Origin: Ephemerocybe angulata
Lineage: Eukaryota > Basidiomycota > Agaricomycetes > Agaricales > Psathyrellaceae
Assembly (NCBI GenBank): GCA_013368325.1
Contig: JAACJK010000222.1
Location: 723,709 to 787,708 of the forward strand
Direction of reading: 5' to 3'
DNA: 64,000 bases
A program made the position numbers and the translations under genes. Below the pieces are notes generated by a model. That model had not been told where the DNA came from. It did not search any database and saw nothing but the letters and a program-made list of their open reading frames with translations. Shown in pieces: positions 31,017 to 42,980 of this stretch (position 1 is the first letter of the stretch; the number at the start of each line of letters is the position of its first letter).

Positions 31017-32603
31017 ATGGCTGCCACTTTCAACGATTTCAAGAAACTAACCCAGATGCGATTTTCCGCCAAGGAAGTAACGCTGACCGATGTGATAGCC
31101 TCCATAAAGCGAGGAAGCAAGCGTTATACCTTGAAGCGATCCACTCAGTTTACGAGTACCTTCCAAGTAAGCGCTCCTTCTTCTCATATTGGGTTGTTGT
31201 GTTGAATAGTCAGTTGTGGGATACTGTGAGAGACGAAGTAGTTGTTTGCACTCACGCCTTCGTCATCTTGTACGCTACACCGCTGGACACGGGCAATTAC
31301 TGTCCTGATGGGGCGGCTCCCCCCATGGAGTTCAAGGGGCAGATGAGGTTAATCTTGCGCACCTCTGTCTGGCGCTTTGGCTCATTGTGTCTTACACAGG
31401 AAATTGGAACCCAGTCTTGCCGCCCAAGTCTCTTTAACATTTGACACTCGAGCTGAGCCAAGTCTCCACGAGGATTTGGCTGTGAGTTTCTGTTTTTCTC
31501 CGTATTCCTCAGTAACGTGTACTTACCTGCCATCTGCCAGGTCCTCGAGGATTGGGGGAAGACCAAAGGGGGCTTTAACACCGAAAACAAGTCTAGGAAC
31601 CCATGGAATTCACCTCTAGCCGTAGCCACGCAGAACAGATTCACTATATCGTCTGCGCTGTTCCAGAAGCGCACTGGTTTTAACGTGACTGATGACAAGT
31701 ATGTCGTCGACTACGACGTCCATCCGTGGATCGCCCAGGCTTGCGTCCCGCACAATCCGTCTTGGATTCCCAATCCCAATCTAGCGCGTTTCTTGCACAG
31801 GAAACCGAACGATGTTCTTGTGGATATTCTCGGCTCCTCCAACCCTAAGCTGGTGCCCGGCGACATGGTGGTGGCGACCTTCAAGGTCACCTTCAGCGCT
31901 GCCGGCACCTACTGGCAGATGGTGTTCATGCCCATCCAGGTCATCCGTATGGGGCAGATATCACCTCAGGTTCTGGGTAAGGCAAAGGACCCTGAGGATA
32001 GGGTGCGACTGGACCTCCCCAGAGTTGGCGAAAGGCTCAAAGTCTTCAAAGGTATGCACGTTGCTGTGTTACCGTCTGATTCTAACAGTTCGTTTCAGCA
32101 GGCAGCGACGGATCCAGAGATGTATCCCCTGAGATCAACGAGAGGGGGGGCTCGACCACTGTGACGAATTAGAGCAAGAAGGGGAGCTCACAGTAAGCGG
32201 CAGTGACCCCGAGGAGGAAGAGGAGCCCGACAGAGAGCCCGCCTTAAACTTAGGCCGCAGCCTTCCCAGGGAAGATTCTCAAGTCGACCGTGGAAGTTCG
32301 CCTTGGGCCTCCCTAACGTCTCCTGGCGGTAGTCCTCTCACCCCTGCACCTGGATCTCCGAGCGTCTCGGACCATGAGGTAGTGGGTGAGCCGCCTTTGG
32401 AGTACGTCCGTCTTACCGTCCGAGCGAAGAGCGCAGCAAAGGCGGAACCCGTAGCAGGTTCCCAACACAAGAGGGATGGGGCCAAAGCGAGCGCCAGCGC
32501 GGAGATCACTAAGACTGGTGGCGGGAAAGGAACTAAACGTTCCGCTCCTGGTGCATCCAGGAAGGGGCGTGCTGTCAGGTCCAAGACTAAGGTCCAGGAG
32601 TGA
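31017..32603 (+). CDS. Conserved hypothetical with poly-G frameshift
   Basis: Exons 31017-31166, 31214-31347, 31400-31481, 31541-32051 and 32099 onward join in phase. The ordered part reads VVDYDVHPWIAQACVPHNPS, PNPNLARFLHRKPNDVLVDI and VPGDMVVATFKVTFSAAGTY, like hypothetical proteins common in Agaricomycetes; no function is known. In the last exon the spliced frame meets TAG at 32170-32172, just past seven G at about 32144-32150. One additional G would join it to a frame that is open to 32603 and clearly coding: acidic (ELTVSGSDPEEEEEPDREP), then basic (AGSQHKRDGAKASASAEI, GRAVRSKTKVQE). So either the assembly lost a G or the C-terminal 145 residues are truncated. The last intron has a CAGCAG tandem acceptor. 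Confidence 0.65.
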
Positions 32604-32834
32604 ATGCCGCGGCCGGCAAGGTCTATTCGGCGGTGGCAGTGTGACCCCTAATTATGCTGTATGCTGACTCTTATCATAGTGTATATTAATATCGGATTGT
32701 TTGTCCTACGTAGGCACCAAACAACAAAGCTATGTACGGCTCTCCTCAATTTCATTCATAGCTTCTCTTCACTATCCCTGCTATCGTTATGGACCGTGAT
32801 GGATAGAACGGGGTCTAAGCAGGTGGTAATTCTC

Positions 32835-32840
32835 TATAAG
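32835..32840 (+). promoter_or_regulatory. TATA-like box
   Basis: TATAAG in the context CTCTATAAGAG, 76 bp before the ATG at 32911. Probable promoter of the third family member. Confidence 0.4.
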
Positions 32841-32910
32841 AGTCTAAGGCGAGCTGTTAAATCTGTCTATTGGCTATCTCATCTGTCCTCCATCCCATTT
32901 ATCATCTAGC

Positions 32911-34094
32911 ATGCTGTTTCTGAAAGGTGAGCTGTCTATGCTCGTCTCTCTAGTTCAGGGTATACTAACTTTCTGGCTTCGCGATCTGCTGTTGTAGCCA
33001 CTCCTGCCCAGGATCCTCTTCCTGCAGAGCTGCAGGAGCGCATAGTAGCCCTTCTCCCCCTCCGAGATCTGAAGGCTTTGTGCGCGCACCCACGCATGAT
33101 ACCGACTATCCGAGTTCATTTGAAGCAGCGCGTGATCGAGACCTTGGATTCTTTTAGGTTGAAAGGCCAGGAAACCTTGGATATGATGTCGACGTCCCGT
33201 ACCGTGCTGTCCGGATCTGCAGCCCTGGAAATAGTGTCGCCAGGGTCCTGCGAGCCGAATAACCTCAACTTCTACTGTCCGGTAGGGTCGGCTCATCATG
33301 CGCTATCCGCAATCTTAACGACGAAGGGGTTCGTCGAGACTCCTATGTCTCTCAAGACCCTTATGTCGGAGCGGAGTCCCTTCAACAAGTTCGAGGTCAA
33401 CAACGGGGTCAAGCGTCTTTACCGCTTGGTTCATCTGCCGACTAAGAAGACTATAATCGTGGCGGAATCTATCTCGGCCTCTCCACTTGCCCCCATCCTC
33501 TTCTTTCATTCTACGCTGTTGATGAACTACGTTACGGGGACGAGCGCAATTTCGTTGTATCCTGAGTTGACGTACGAGCGCAAAGGTAGGGATTCCAACG
33601 CATCCGCATTATGACCTCCTCTGATTATATGCCCTTTTGCATATTTTATACTAGGTTTCCTCAACTATGCAGCCAACTTTGCCAAACTCCACAGGCCAGG
33701 CGTGTTGGATAGATGGACTGGAGTCGGAATGAGCATCTGGTCAGATTGCCACGATTTGCACGACGGACATCCCAGTCTATCGCCCACCGCTCGCAAAGGC
33801 ATGTGCCAATGGGCATATCGACAAATCAACGATGACTGGGCAGACCGTATGGCCTTCCAGCGCTCCCCCAGGCTCCAGTTAGGACCTGTACTAGCTTGGC
33901 GTCTGGGCCATCGCTATAGGACCAAGAAAGACGTGATGCATCACAAAACGTCTGTCCATCTAGTTCACGAGGAATGGTTTAAATTGTGCATGTACAAGAA
34001 GGCAGTGGAGTGGGTTCGTTACTACGCTCCCCTAGTCAAAGAAACCGGACTGATAGATCAAGCCTTGTGGAAGAGGTCCTTCCCATCTAGTTAA
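32911..34094 (+). CDS. F-box/nucleotidyltransferase-like family, member 3
   Basis: Three exons of 16, 588 and 440 bases (32911-32926, 32998-33585, 33655-34094), both introns in phase 1; 347 aa. The F-box-like start is LPAELQERIVALLPLRDLKA. The signature region is TVLSGSAALEIV followed 14 residues after GS by NLNFYCP, so both carboxylates of DhDh are now Asn. Conserved blocks are FNKFEVNNGVKRLYRLVHL, ESISASPLAPILFFHSTLLM and AISLYPELTYERKG, then a C-terminus ending ALWKRSFPSS. It is a tandem duplicate of the next gene, with identical exon-1 and exon-2 lengths. Confidence 0.8.
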
Positions 34095-34464
34095 TCTGCA
34101 TGTGCCTAAGTTTCACTTCCTTTCAACGTTTACCCCCTGTGTATATTAGCTCTAGCGTCCCGGCTCCGTCCAGTATGTGCACCAATGTACTAGTTTCCGG
34201 ATGTGTCCATCGTGTTCCATCTACCTTGTCTATACTTCAATTTGCTGCTATATACATCCCAAGGTTTATTTTATCGCAGATGCACCCAGATAAGCATGTC
34301 AACATAGACATGCTTATTCTAGCTTTCCACGTACGTGGTAGGTCCTACCCGAGACGCTGCTCCCCTTCTGCCCAATACTTTTGCATTGTCTAACATCCGT
34401 CATACCTGACCCTCTCTTCTGGCCTTCGGGGTGGGGTTATCTCTACCACATAACTCTTGATTCC

Positions 34465-35619
34465 ATGTATTTCCTTTATAGTACGCAACCTTTAAGACCG
34501 ACCCGGACAGTGAAATGGCGCTAATGTTCTTGATTCATCAGACGTCCACCACGAGCCCATCCCTACCGATATTCAGGAGCTGATTCTCAATATCCTGCCT
34601 CTCACCAGCCTCCGCGTGCTAGGCAACCTACCTCGGATGCGGGATGTTATCAGGAGGCATTTAAAGGAAAGAGTAGTGCGCGTGCTCAAGGCTTTTTTGA
34701 AGGACGACGTCGACAATTGTCTTGCCATGATGAGACTCACTGGCACCGTCCTATCCGGTTCAGCCGCCTTAAAGGTCGTTCTACCCGATGCAGGACCGCC
34801 CGGGGACCTCAATTTCTATTGTCCGATACACAAAGCAAGGGAAGCAGCGAATTATTTCGCCCGTTCAGCTGGGTTCGCCAGATTACGCCTTCCAACGACT
34901 ACGATCGCCGTACAACGGACTCCTTTCAACAATCTGGATGTCAATAACGGAGTTCGTAAGATATATCGCTTCAAGTCTGTTTATACGGGCCAGACAATTA
35001 CCCTCTCCGAATCGATATCGGCCTCACCGCTTGTCCCAATATTCTTTTTCCACACCACTTTCCTTATGAACTGCGTGGGCGGTCGAGGAGTTATTTGTTT
35101 CTACCCAGAGCTCACTGAAGCTTATACTGGTAAGTCGTTCCTGTATTGTTCTGAGGAGCTGCACTTATACCGTGCACCCCATCAGGTCTGAAAAACTCGG
35201 ACGTCAGTTTTACTCTCAATCACAAGCCAGGTCTGGCCGAGAAGTGGGATAATCACGGCTTATCTATACGCGAGGACTGCACGGTCCATCACGCCTCTGC
35301 TTCTGCCTGCCCCTTGGGTAAGAGCACAGGTGCTTGTCAATGGGCACCTAGGAAGACTACAGACAATTGGATAACCGCAGTTGCGTATGAGGCAGGCGAT
35401 ATCCGAGAGGCGATGGGCCCAACGTTGGTTTGGCGTCTGGGTCAATGCTACATTTCTGGGTCGGCAACGGTTCATCATCGAGCAACGGTGCACGTAGCAG
35501 AAGATAAGTGGTATATGCGTACCTTCCGTTCTGATGGAGAATGGATCGAATTCTCTACTCCTGTTAACAGACTCACGGGGCGGCCAATCTGTACAAGGTG
35601 GAAGAGATCGTTCCCTTGA
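34465..35619 (+). CDS. F-box/nucleotidyltransferase-like family, member 4
   Basis: Three exons of 16, 588 and 434 bases (34465-34480, 34542-35129, 35186-35619), introns in phase 1; 345 aa. It is the tandem paralogue of the gene 370 bp upstream, roughly 45 % identical by eye. The signature is TVLSGSAALKVV then GDLNFYCP: the first carboxylate is kept and the second is Asn, intermediate between members 2 and 3. The same VNNGVRKIYRF, SISASPLVPIFFFHTTFLMN and ICFYPELTEAYTG blocks follow. The 16-base first exon encoding only MYFLY was chosen because it matches member 3 in length and phase; I see no clear TATA box. Confidence 0.8.
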
Positions 35620-36290
35620 ACGCGTCGAATGTCTCTACTTCCTCAGCGTTACCTCATGTATGAGCTATCTTTACTACCCTCTTCAGCATCACGTTCCTTA
35701 TTCCGTCCCCTATAAGCGTTGCGTGATTCCAAATAGAGGGTGGGAGTGTCCAGGGCTGCCCAGAGGGCCAATATTTATGGTCAGAGGTAAAATGTCGTCC
35801 AAGGACAAGATGAAGGTTTGCGACTGGACCACCACCGCCCTGAAGCCACGGAAGGCGATGACAAACATACGACAACACCAACAATATCTAATACTTAAGC
35901 GCCCGCCGCATGGCGGCGTTGCAGGCGTGCGGCAGCGCTCGATTACATGGTACGATCTATCTATTCAAGTGAGAAAAAGGGCCCATAATCTTCCAGTGCC
36001 TCTAGGCGAGCCATTGAAACAGGCTTAAGAATTGAGCCGCCCCAAGGGTGGTCGTCAAGTGGTCGTGGTTCAGGTCAGAAAGAACCCAGCCATCAACAAT
36101 CAAGCTTGCCTTCCTCAACGCGCAAAGCACCGCGGTTCGGGCGCTTACTATTTCAAACAGGAGATTGCAGCGGATCCCCGAATAGCTGTAATGGGAAGTA
36201 TTGGTATTTCGCAACATCTGTATACTCCTCATCTCTCCTAGTAACGCGACATAATCAAGAAACTGCTGTATTCGCCCAGAACCTTCAGAG
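35620..36290. other. Intergenic
   Basis: It separates the plus-strand tandem pair from the minus-strand P450 pair. A 164-codon plus-strand frame overlaps it (35534-36028), but the composition is not convincing. A short inverted motif GCCGCCGCATGGCGGC-like sequence lies near 35903. No gene is seen. Confidence 0.45.
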
Positions 36291-38865
36291 CTACTCTGGA
36301 TTGACAAGGCTAATATGAACTGGAAGGAGCAGTTGCCGAAGACCCATATCCGTCAACGGGGCATCTTCCGTGGTCGGCTGCATGATCCCATTGTTCTGCC
36401 AAACCACTTTCTTCCCAGAGGGCGCAAATTTAAACCGTTGCACAAGGACACTCAGGACCGTCTCTGTTCACAAATAAGTGAGTCAGTATGTATTTACTGC
36501 GCAATAGTCAGATAGGAGAAGAGGTCACTTACTCATCTCGAGCTGAGAGAACTTGAAGCCGATGCAGGAACGGCTTCCTCCCAGGAAAGTCATCCTAAAA
36601 GTGGAGTGAGATTCCACTGCTTAGTTGAACAAGAAAAGTGACGAACAGGTTGGAGTAAATGCCGGGGATGCGAGCATCTGTGACCGTCGATGGAAGAGGT
36701 GACATCCATCTCTCGGGGTTCCACTCAGCCGCATCAGGCCCCCATATCTCGGGTTCGCGATTGCATTGGTGGAGCGAGAGGAAGAGCATTGTACCCTTTG
36801 GAACGAAGACTTCATTTATCTCGCGACCGTCATTGGTAATTATGGGCTTGGAAACTGGAAGAACTCCGTCTGCTATCGCTCTACGAAAGGTCGAAGTAAC
36901 GGTCAGCATAATTTCAAGCACAAATTCCAAATAATCGGGAGGCAGAACAGGAAAGATGATTCTCAAACTCACTGCTTCATCACGAAGGGCGCGGGCGGGT
37001 GCAGCCTGAGGGACTCCCTGCATACAGCATCCAGGAAGGGTAACTGTGTCAGGGTGTCATAGTCCAAGTCGCCTTCGTGGCTACCACAGGCCTCGGATAT
37101 TTCCTTACGAAGCTTGTCCTGGATGTCCTGATTCTCGCTTAGCAGGTCGATGGTCCTGGCCAGGGCGTTTGAGGTTGTATCCATCCCTGCAAATATAAAG
37201 GTTCTGGGAGGGAGTATCAATGCATTGCGGGCGTGACTAGGGGATACAGAGGACATACGAGATTTGAGCCAAAATTTCATCGTCCGGCAGTTTATCTTCA
37301 GCTGAGGCGTTCATGTTCTCCCGCACTGTGCTTCGAGTGAGTGAGAGGTGGGGAAGACGAAAACAAGACATGCGCACGCAGAATACTCATGACATCCTTG
37401 CCACCTCCAACCCTCTGAGACATGTCTGAATCGCTGTCGTTGAGCGCACGCTTCGACGATTCGAAGATCTCGACAGCGGTTCTGTCCATGACATCCACAA
37501 TATCTCGAACATCGTGGAGTCCTTTCCAAGGGAGAGCGTCGATAACTGCTCTGCGAAATCGCGGGGAACCCAGGTTGTGTACATAAGGAAGTAGGAAGAT
37601 CCGAGTGAGCGCGAGAATTGGTGTGTTAAGTGCAGAGCTGATGATGATAGCGAGATCATGAGTACACACAAGCAGAACATGCAGAAGAAGCAGAGCGGGC
37701 TGCGAGACATACAAATAGTTCTTGATGGACGCGGAGTACGGGTGCTCAGGCGCGTCGTGCTCGAGACTGTCGAAAGAGTAGCCAAATCCGCTTTGACCAA
37801 TGAGTTCCAATGCCGCTCGGGTCATCCAAGAGAGGATATCAATCTGGTAGCACAATCTGTGAGCATGTCTGAGCCCACTGATAGCGAAAATCGGCACACC
37901 TTCTCCTCTCCCTGAGAGACCTGCTTAGTGATCGAGTCCCGCAGCTGTAGGGGTAATTAGTGGGAGAAACATATACGACGAAATCGTTCAACTGACTTTG
38001 TGGACAATCCCATAAAAGGTTGGTGCTGGAATACAAGATCATGAGAATACTCCGCGCACAGATTTGAGTATGAAGGCGTACTCATTTCCCGCATATGCTT
38101 GATCGAGAAGGCTGGGTTGAGGATCTTCCTCTGCCTCCGATGGTCATCACCTGGTCCAAGGTAAGTAGGCAGAATGAGAGCTCGAAGTCAGTCAAGACAC
38201 TCACCAACAACTGCGACAAGCCCTTTCCCCCACACTGTTTTGTTTGTCCTGGCATAAATGAATGAGCATCGGTCACGTTTGATCGTCACTGAACGTCCCC
38301 AGACTTACAGAAGGAAATCGGAACCCTCTTCAAAGATGTGCGTATCCTGTGGTGTGGCATTGAGTAAGCGTCAGCCGTCGAGAGGAAGTGCATGAGAATC
38401 AATAGACCTTAATCAGGATGTGGTGGAGAGCTTTGGGGTCGTACACGTAAATGAGAGTGCTCTGAAATATAAATGAGCTCCGCGTGCACAAAGGTCAGAG
38501 ATCGAGGTATGAATAGGGCATACGTTGAATAATCCAGGCACGCGGAACAGTCTTCCATCTAACGAGCTAGCTCAGTTACGTGACGGATCCGCTGCAGGAG
38601 CACAACGCACAGGTTTTCACGAGCTGATCATGGTAACCCAGCCCCTCCTTGCTGAACAACATCTCCATGCATCCTGTACAAGCATCAGCTTTGGCCGCGC
38701 AGAGTTTCGTGAGCTTCAACATGGGGCTTCACCTGTGATGACTGAGGGTGAGGGTGGGCCTTGGAGATGTGCGAAAGGGTCCTTAAGCACGAAACGCTTC
38801 AGGAACCTCCAAGCAAACCAAGTTCCAGCGAATACAGAAAGCACTTGGATAAGCACCGAAGCCAT
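36291..38865 (-). CDS. Cytochrome P450, copy A
   Basis: A microsomal-type P450 read through at least 16 exons with in-phase GT-AG introns, about 540-550 aa. Seen in order: an N-terminal membrane anchor (VLIQVLSVFAGTWFAWRFL); a Pro-rich hinge (DPFAHLQGPPSP); KHMREM and HHRRQRKILNPAFS; LELIGQSGFGYSFD; the I-helix FIFAGMDTTSN; the K-helix ExxR (CRESLRLHPPAP); the PERW segment (AAEWNPERWMS); and the haem loop FLGGSRSCIG. The ATG at 38865 is the first before the anchor; the stop is at 36291-36293. Reaction and substrate cannot be told from sequence. All essential motifs are intact. Copy B lies 953 bp upstream. Confidence 0.95.
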
Positions 38866-39818
38866 CTTAGTGGCCACTGAAGAGTAACTCAGGGAGCAGC
38901 TATGTGAAGGTGGATGAGCTGGAAAGAAGTCTGTGGGAGAGCGATATGTTCTGTTTAGATCAGTCTGGCCCTTTAAGAGCCAGAGAAGCCATACATGATA
39001 CGGCATGCATTCACAACACGACTACACCGAGTTCCTTGAGCTGTTCGTTCGCGTGTCACGGTCAAGGCGGGCGGATTCTGTCTTATATGAATAGGTCCTA
39101 GCGCTCGCCCAGTCAAAAGAACGTACTTGAAACGTACCGTTCAGCCGTTACTAGCGCTCAAGTATATCAAGAGACGGTGCCGGAATGCCACGCATATGAT
39201 TCTTCGGCCATCGATTAACAGAGGGCTCAATTGTTCCACTGACAAAAAGACGGTGTTGCCGCTGCTTGTGTGCGTTCACTGTTCCCTTGAGCCTCTGGTG
39301 CATCGGAAATTGAGGTCACCCCGAGGGCTGGCGCTGAGGGGCACTCGGGAGAGATTCGGATAGAAATCCCTGAGACCGCATCTTGCAGTCCTCAGGAAGA
39401 AGGGGGAAGGTATCGAGCGTACAGTTCAGGTCAAAAACGTAGAAACGTCATCATGATCACGATTGAATTTCGGATTGATGGTGGTTCCCAGAGTCACGCT
39501 GTTTGGGCGCTTAGAAGTTAGCGCTTAGTACTGCGACGTAAAGAAGAGTTCTGGTTTTGCTGGATGCTCCTTCACTGTACAGGCGAGCTTTTCCACATTC
39601 CCAGGAGAGGACGATCTGACTGTAGAGCACCGGCTCCACCCTAGGAGCAGCACCTAAGACGGAATAAAGTGATAATTATGCCTATTACAGGCCACTCGCA
39701 ATCTATTAGCCCCTGCAGCACAATCCAAGCGCAATCTACATTAATAAGGGGTATATGTTAGGCTATTCGATTGAACTTCTATACCTAAGGTTAGGTGAAA
39801 CGGGCATCTGGGCGTGGA
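38866..39818. other. Intergenic between P450 copies
   Basis: It holds the promoter of P450 copy A and the 3' end of copy B. Short plus-strand frames (38904-39101, 39127-39363) have no support. I see no gene. Confidence 0.5.
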
Positions 39819-42353
39819 TTACTTGGCGGTCAGTAGGCTGACTTTTAACGGCAACTGAAGTTTCGTCTCTTCCTGGCCATCTGCTTCTGAGCCTTCCACT
39901 GTGGGTTGAACAATACCCGTCATGTGCCACACAACCTTCTTGTCGCTCGGAGAGAATCTGAAGGATTGAAGAAGAAGACCAAGCACCACTTCTGCAGAAT
40001 GCCCATTCGTGAGTATACCTCGAATGAGCTGGAGAAACTCGACTGGACCGTGGACGTACTCATTTCTAGCTGCGAAAATTTGAAGCCTATGCAAGCTCGC
40101 CCACCACCCAGGAATGTCATACTGCCAGCAGCCATGTTAGATACAGCCTAATTCTCCGTGGGGTGGAAAGGTACTCACAGGTTTGAATATACGCCTGGGA
40201 CACGAGCCTCGGCGACGCTCTCCGGAAGTGGGTTTAACCATCGTTCGGGCTTCCACTCAGCGGCGTCAGGACCCCATATTTTCGGGTCGCGATTGCAGTT
40301 CAAAAGCGAAATGACCACTCTCGTGTCTTTCGGAATGAAGATTTCGGATACCTCTCGTCCATCCTTCGCCGTGATGGGAGAAGAGAGAGGCAACATGATA
40401 TCCTGGCGTGCTCTAGAGTTTCGTCAGTTAATCCATTGGCCACTAGCACAAAAAAGGCGATTGACTCACTGTCTTCCAAGATTGGGCACAGGGGGATATC
40501 TAACGAGGCCCAGGTTAGAATGACATCCGAGAGAGGCAGTGAACAGGTACGCCGCACACTCGAAGCGTTTCCCTGCAGATTGCGTCCAGGTACGGCAGGC
40601 TCGTCAGCATCTCGTAGTCCAAATCACCTCCATGTTCCTCATAAGCGACGGTGATTTCTTTGCGAAGCCTGTCCTGAACATGCTGGTTTTCGCTCAAGAG
40701 ATGTAGTATACGCGCCAGAGCGTTCGATGTCGTATCCATTCCTGCGAATGTGAGCGTGCTGAGGAAGATGGTCAGTGGGCCACAACTTGTAATTCGAACA
40801 GCCTTACGAAATCTGGGCCAGAAGTTCACTCTCTGGCATCCGGTCCTCCACTGAAGCATCCATATTGGCCTTCACTGTTCAATTGCGTGAGCAAGGCCTC
40901 AGAGTTACGGAATAGAGGTAGCAGATACACACCGAGAATGCTCATAATGTCCTTCCCCCCACCTATTCTCGTCGACAAGTCCTTTCCTTCTCTCAACGAC
41001 TGCTTTGTCGCCTCAAAGATCTCCACGGACGTCTTGTACATGATGTCTACCATGTCCCGAACGGCATGCAGGTCTTTCCAAGGAAGAGCGTCAATGACTG
41101 CGCGTTGAAAACGAGACGACCCAATGCCATAGACGTATGGAAGGATGATGAATCGGCCCATCATCATGCTCGGTGTATTGATGCCTCGGCTTAAAGAACG
41201 CAGATTAGTCTAAGTTTTGCTGAAGCACAGAATCTGGCGAGGAAATTCCTCACCCAAGGTTCTTCAGGGAAAGCGCAAACGGGTGGCGATGCGACCCGGG
41301 CTCGAGTGAGTCGAACGAGTATCCGAAGCCACTCTGTCCGATCAGTTCCAGGGCAGTACGAGTCATCCACTCCAGCATGTCGATCTGCGCAGTATTCACG
41401 TTAACACTATCGCTCGTTCTCGCAGAACTTCTTTCGCGTACCTCTGTTTCCCCCTCGGCGACTTCTTGTTCTATGGATTGCCGAAGTTTATGTACAACAT
41501 TATGGAAAAGCGGGGCTGAATGGGGCGGATTAGTGTCTGTCGCGATATCGGAAAGCCAACGGAAAGTCATACTCATTTCTCGCATATGTGCGATGGAAAA
41601 CACGGGGTTCAAAAGTTTTCTTTGTCTGCGATGATGGTCCCCTACGCGCGCTTCGTCAGACGAAGTTGTACCTGTTTAGATAAATCAAGGCCGCACCCAA
41701 CGTCGAAAGAAGTCCCGCTCCGAACACCATGTGATTTTGTCTAGAATGAGAATACCGTTGAGGGCCACTTGATTTTGACAGTTAAAAGCGGCATCCGCAG
41801 ACGAACCGTAAGAAATCTGTCGGCTCTTCGAATATATTTTGGTCCTGTAGAGACAACGGGGTCAATTCCATTCCCATTCAAGATAGCGACCCCAACCCTA
41901 CCTTGATGATGATATGGTATAGGGCTTTCGGGTCGAAGATGTACAAACTTGGGCTCTAGACTTTGGTCAGTTCGCAATCTACATCTCAAACAAGTATAGC
42001 GTACCCTCATGAAGCCTGTGATGTTTATTATCCTCCCATCTATGACCTGGTGTAAGAACCGTACATCCAACGTCTTACGCGTAAACTAGTAAAGAGTGTA
42101 CTGACACGTCTTCGGAAGCCTGATATGATACTCCAGTGCCCTCTTGCTGAAGAGGGTAAGCATGTTCCCTGTTGTCAATTTCAGAATTCCGATTCGTGCA
42201 GTTCCTCAACCAAGACTCACCAGTAATCCATGAAGTTGGGGCTGGGCCTGGAATATGCGAGAATGGGTCGCGTGCAAAGGCAAAGTTCAGCACTTTATAG
42301 ACAAACCAGGAAAAGAGGAATGCAGCCAGTAGCTGGAGAAACGAGGCAGACAT
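39819..42353 (-). CDS. Cytochrome P450, copy B
   Basis: Tandem paralogue of copy A, with the same intron positions wherever I compared them. Motifs in order: anchor SASFLQLLAAFLFSWFVYKV; hinge DPFSHIPGPAP; KTYGRIINITGF; HHRRQRKLLNPVFS; LELIGQSGFGYSFD; I-helix TFAGMDTTSN; ExxR (CRETLR) completed by VYPPVPNLGR after an intron; AAEWKPERWLN; haem loop FLGGGRACIG; stop at 39819. The joins at LPKT|YGR and LR|VYPP need the less obvious acceptor or donor, but they are then in phase and match copy A. All catalytic motifs are present. Substrate unknown. There are no other secondary-metabolism genes nearby. Confidence 0.95.
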
Positions 42354-42980
42354 GATGGGGGTATTGGGGTGTTTTCAGCAATCATTAGAGGCCGTACTTA
42401 TGTATGTACGGTCGGGTATCGCCAGCCGACGTTCGCAACACAGGCGACAAAATCAAACCTCACGGAATGCAGGGACGCTAGCAGCTCTCGCACACCGATT
42501 GATGATCATGCACATGGTTCTGAAGCAACAGGAAAGCTTGCCGCTTATCCACCGGGTGGTCAACCATCTCATCAGATCCAACCGGAGGATATGGACTGAA
42601 ACTAGCGGTGTTTCTTGGGCGTTTCCATGAAGGGGACAAGCGCCGAGGCCCGAAATGTCGACTGCGATGTGCCCCAAAGGGCCAAGCTCCAGCGATTCGT
42701 AAGCCTGCTGGCAAATTGGTAAGCTGTTCCGAGTCGTCGAGCCATTCCCGGGCAAACATGAGACGAGACAGGACAGATCTCCAGACCAGTCGACAAGAAC
42801 AAGAAGAGCAGCCCAAGTCCTGAGCATAATTGTGGAGACAAGTAAGTAGGAGGAACGGACAAAGAGTAGGAAGACTTGTCACGGCTAGTTCGTGATCTTG
42901 GTCCGCCAAATGCCGAGGGTATTCGATGACCGCACAGAGCGCCTTGCAACAGCCTCGATCGCGCTCCTTCGGTTTGTACC
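42354..42980. other. Divergent promoter region
   Basis: It lies between P450 copy B (minus) and the F-box-like gene (plus). Minus-strand frames of up to 187 codons run across it, but overlap one another in different frames and look random. No gene is seen. Confidence 0.45.
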
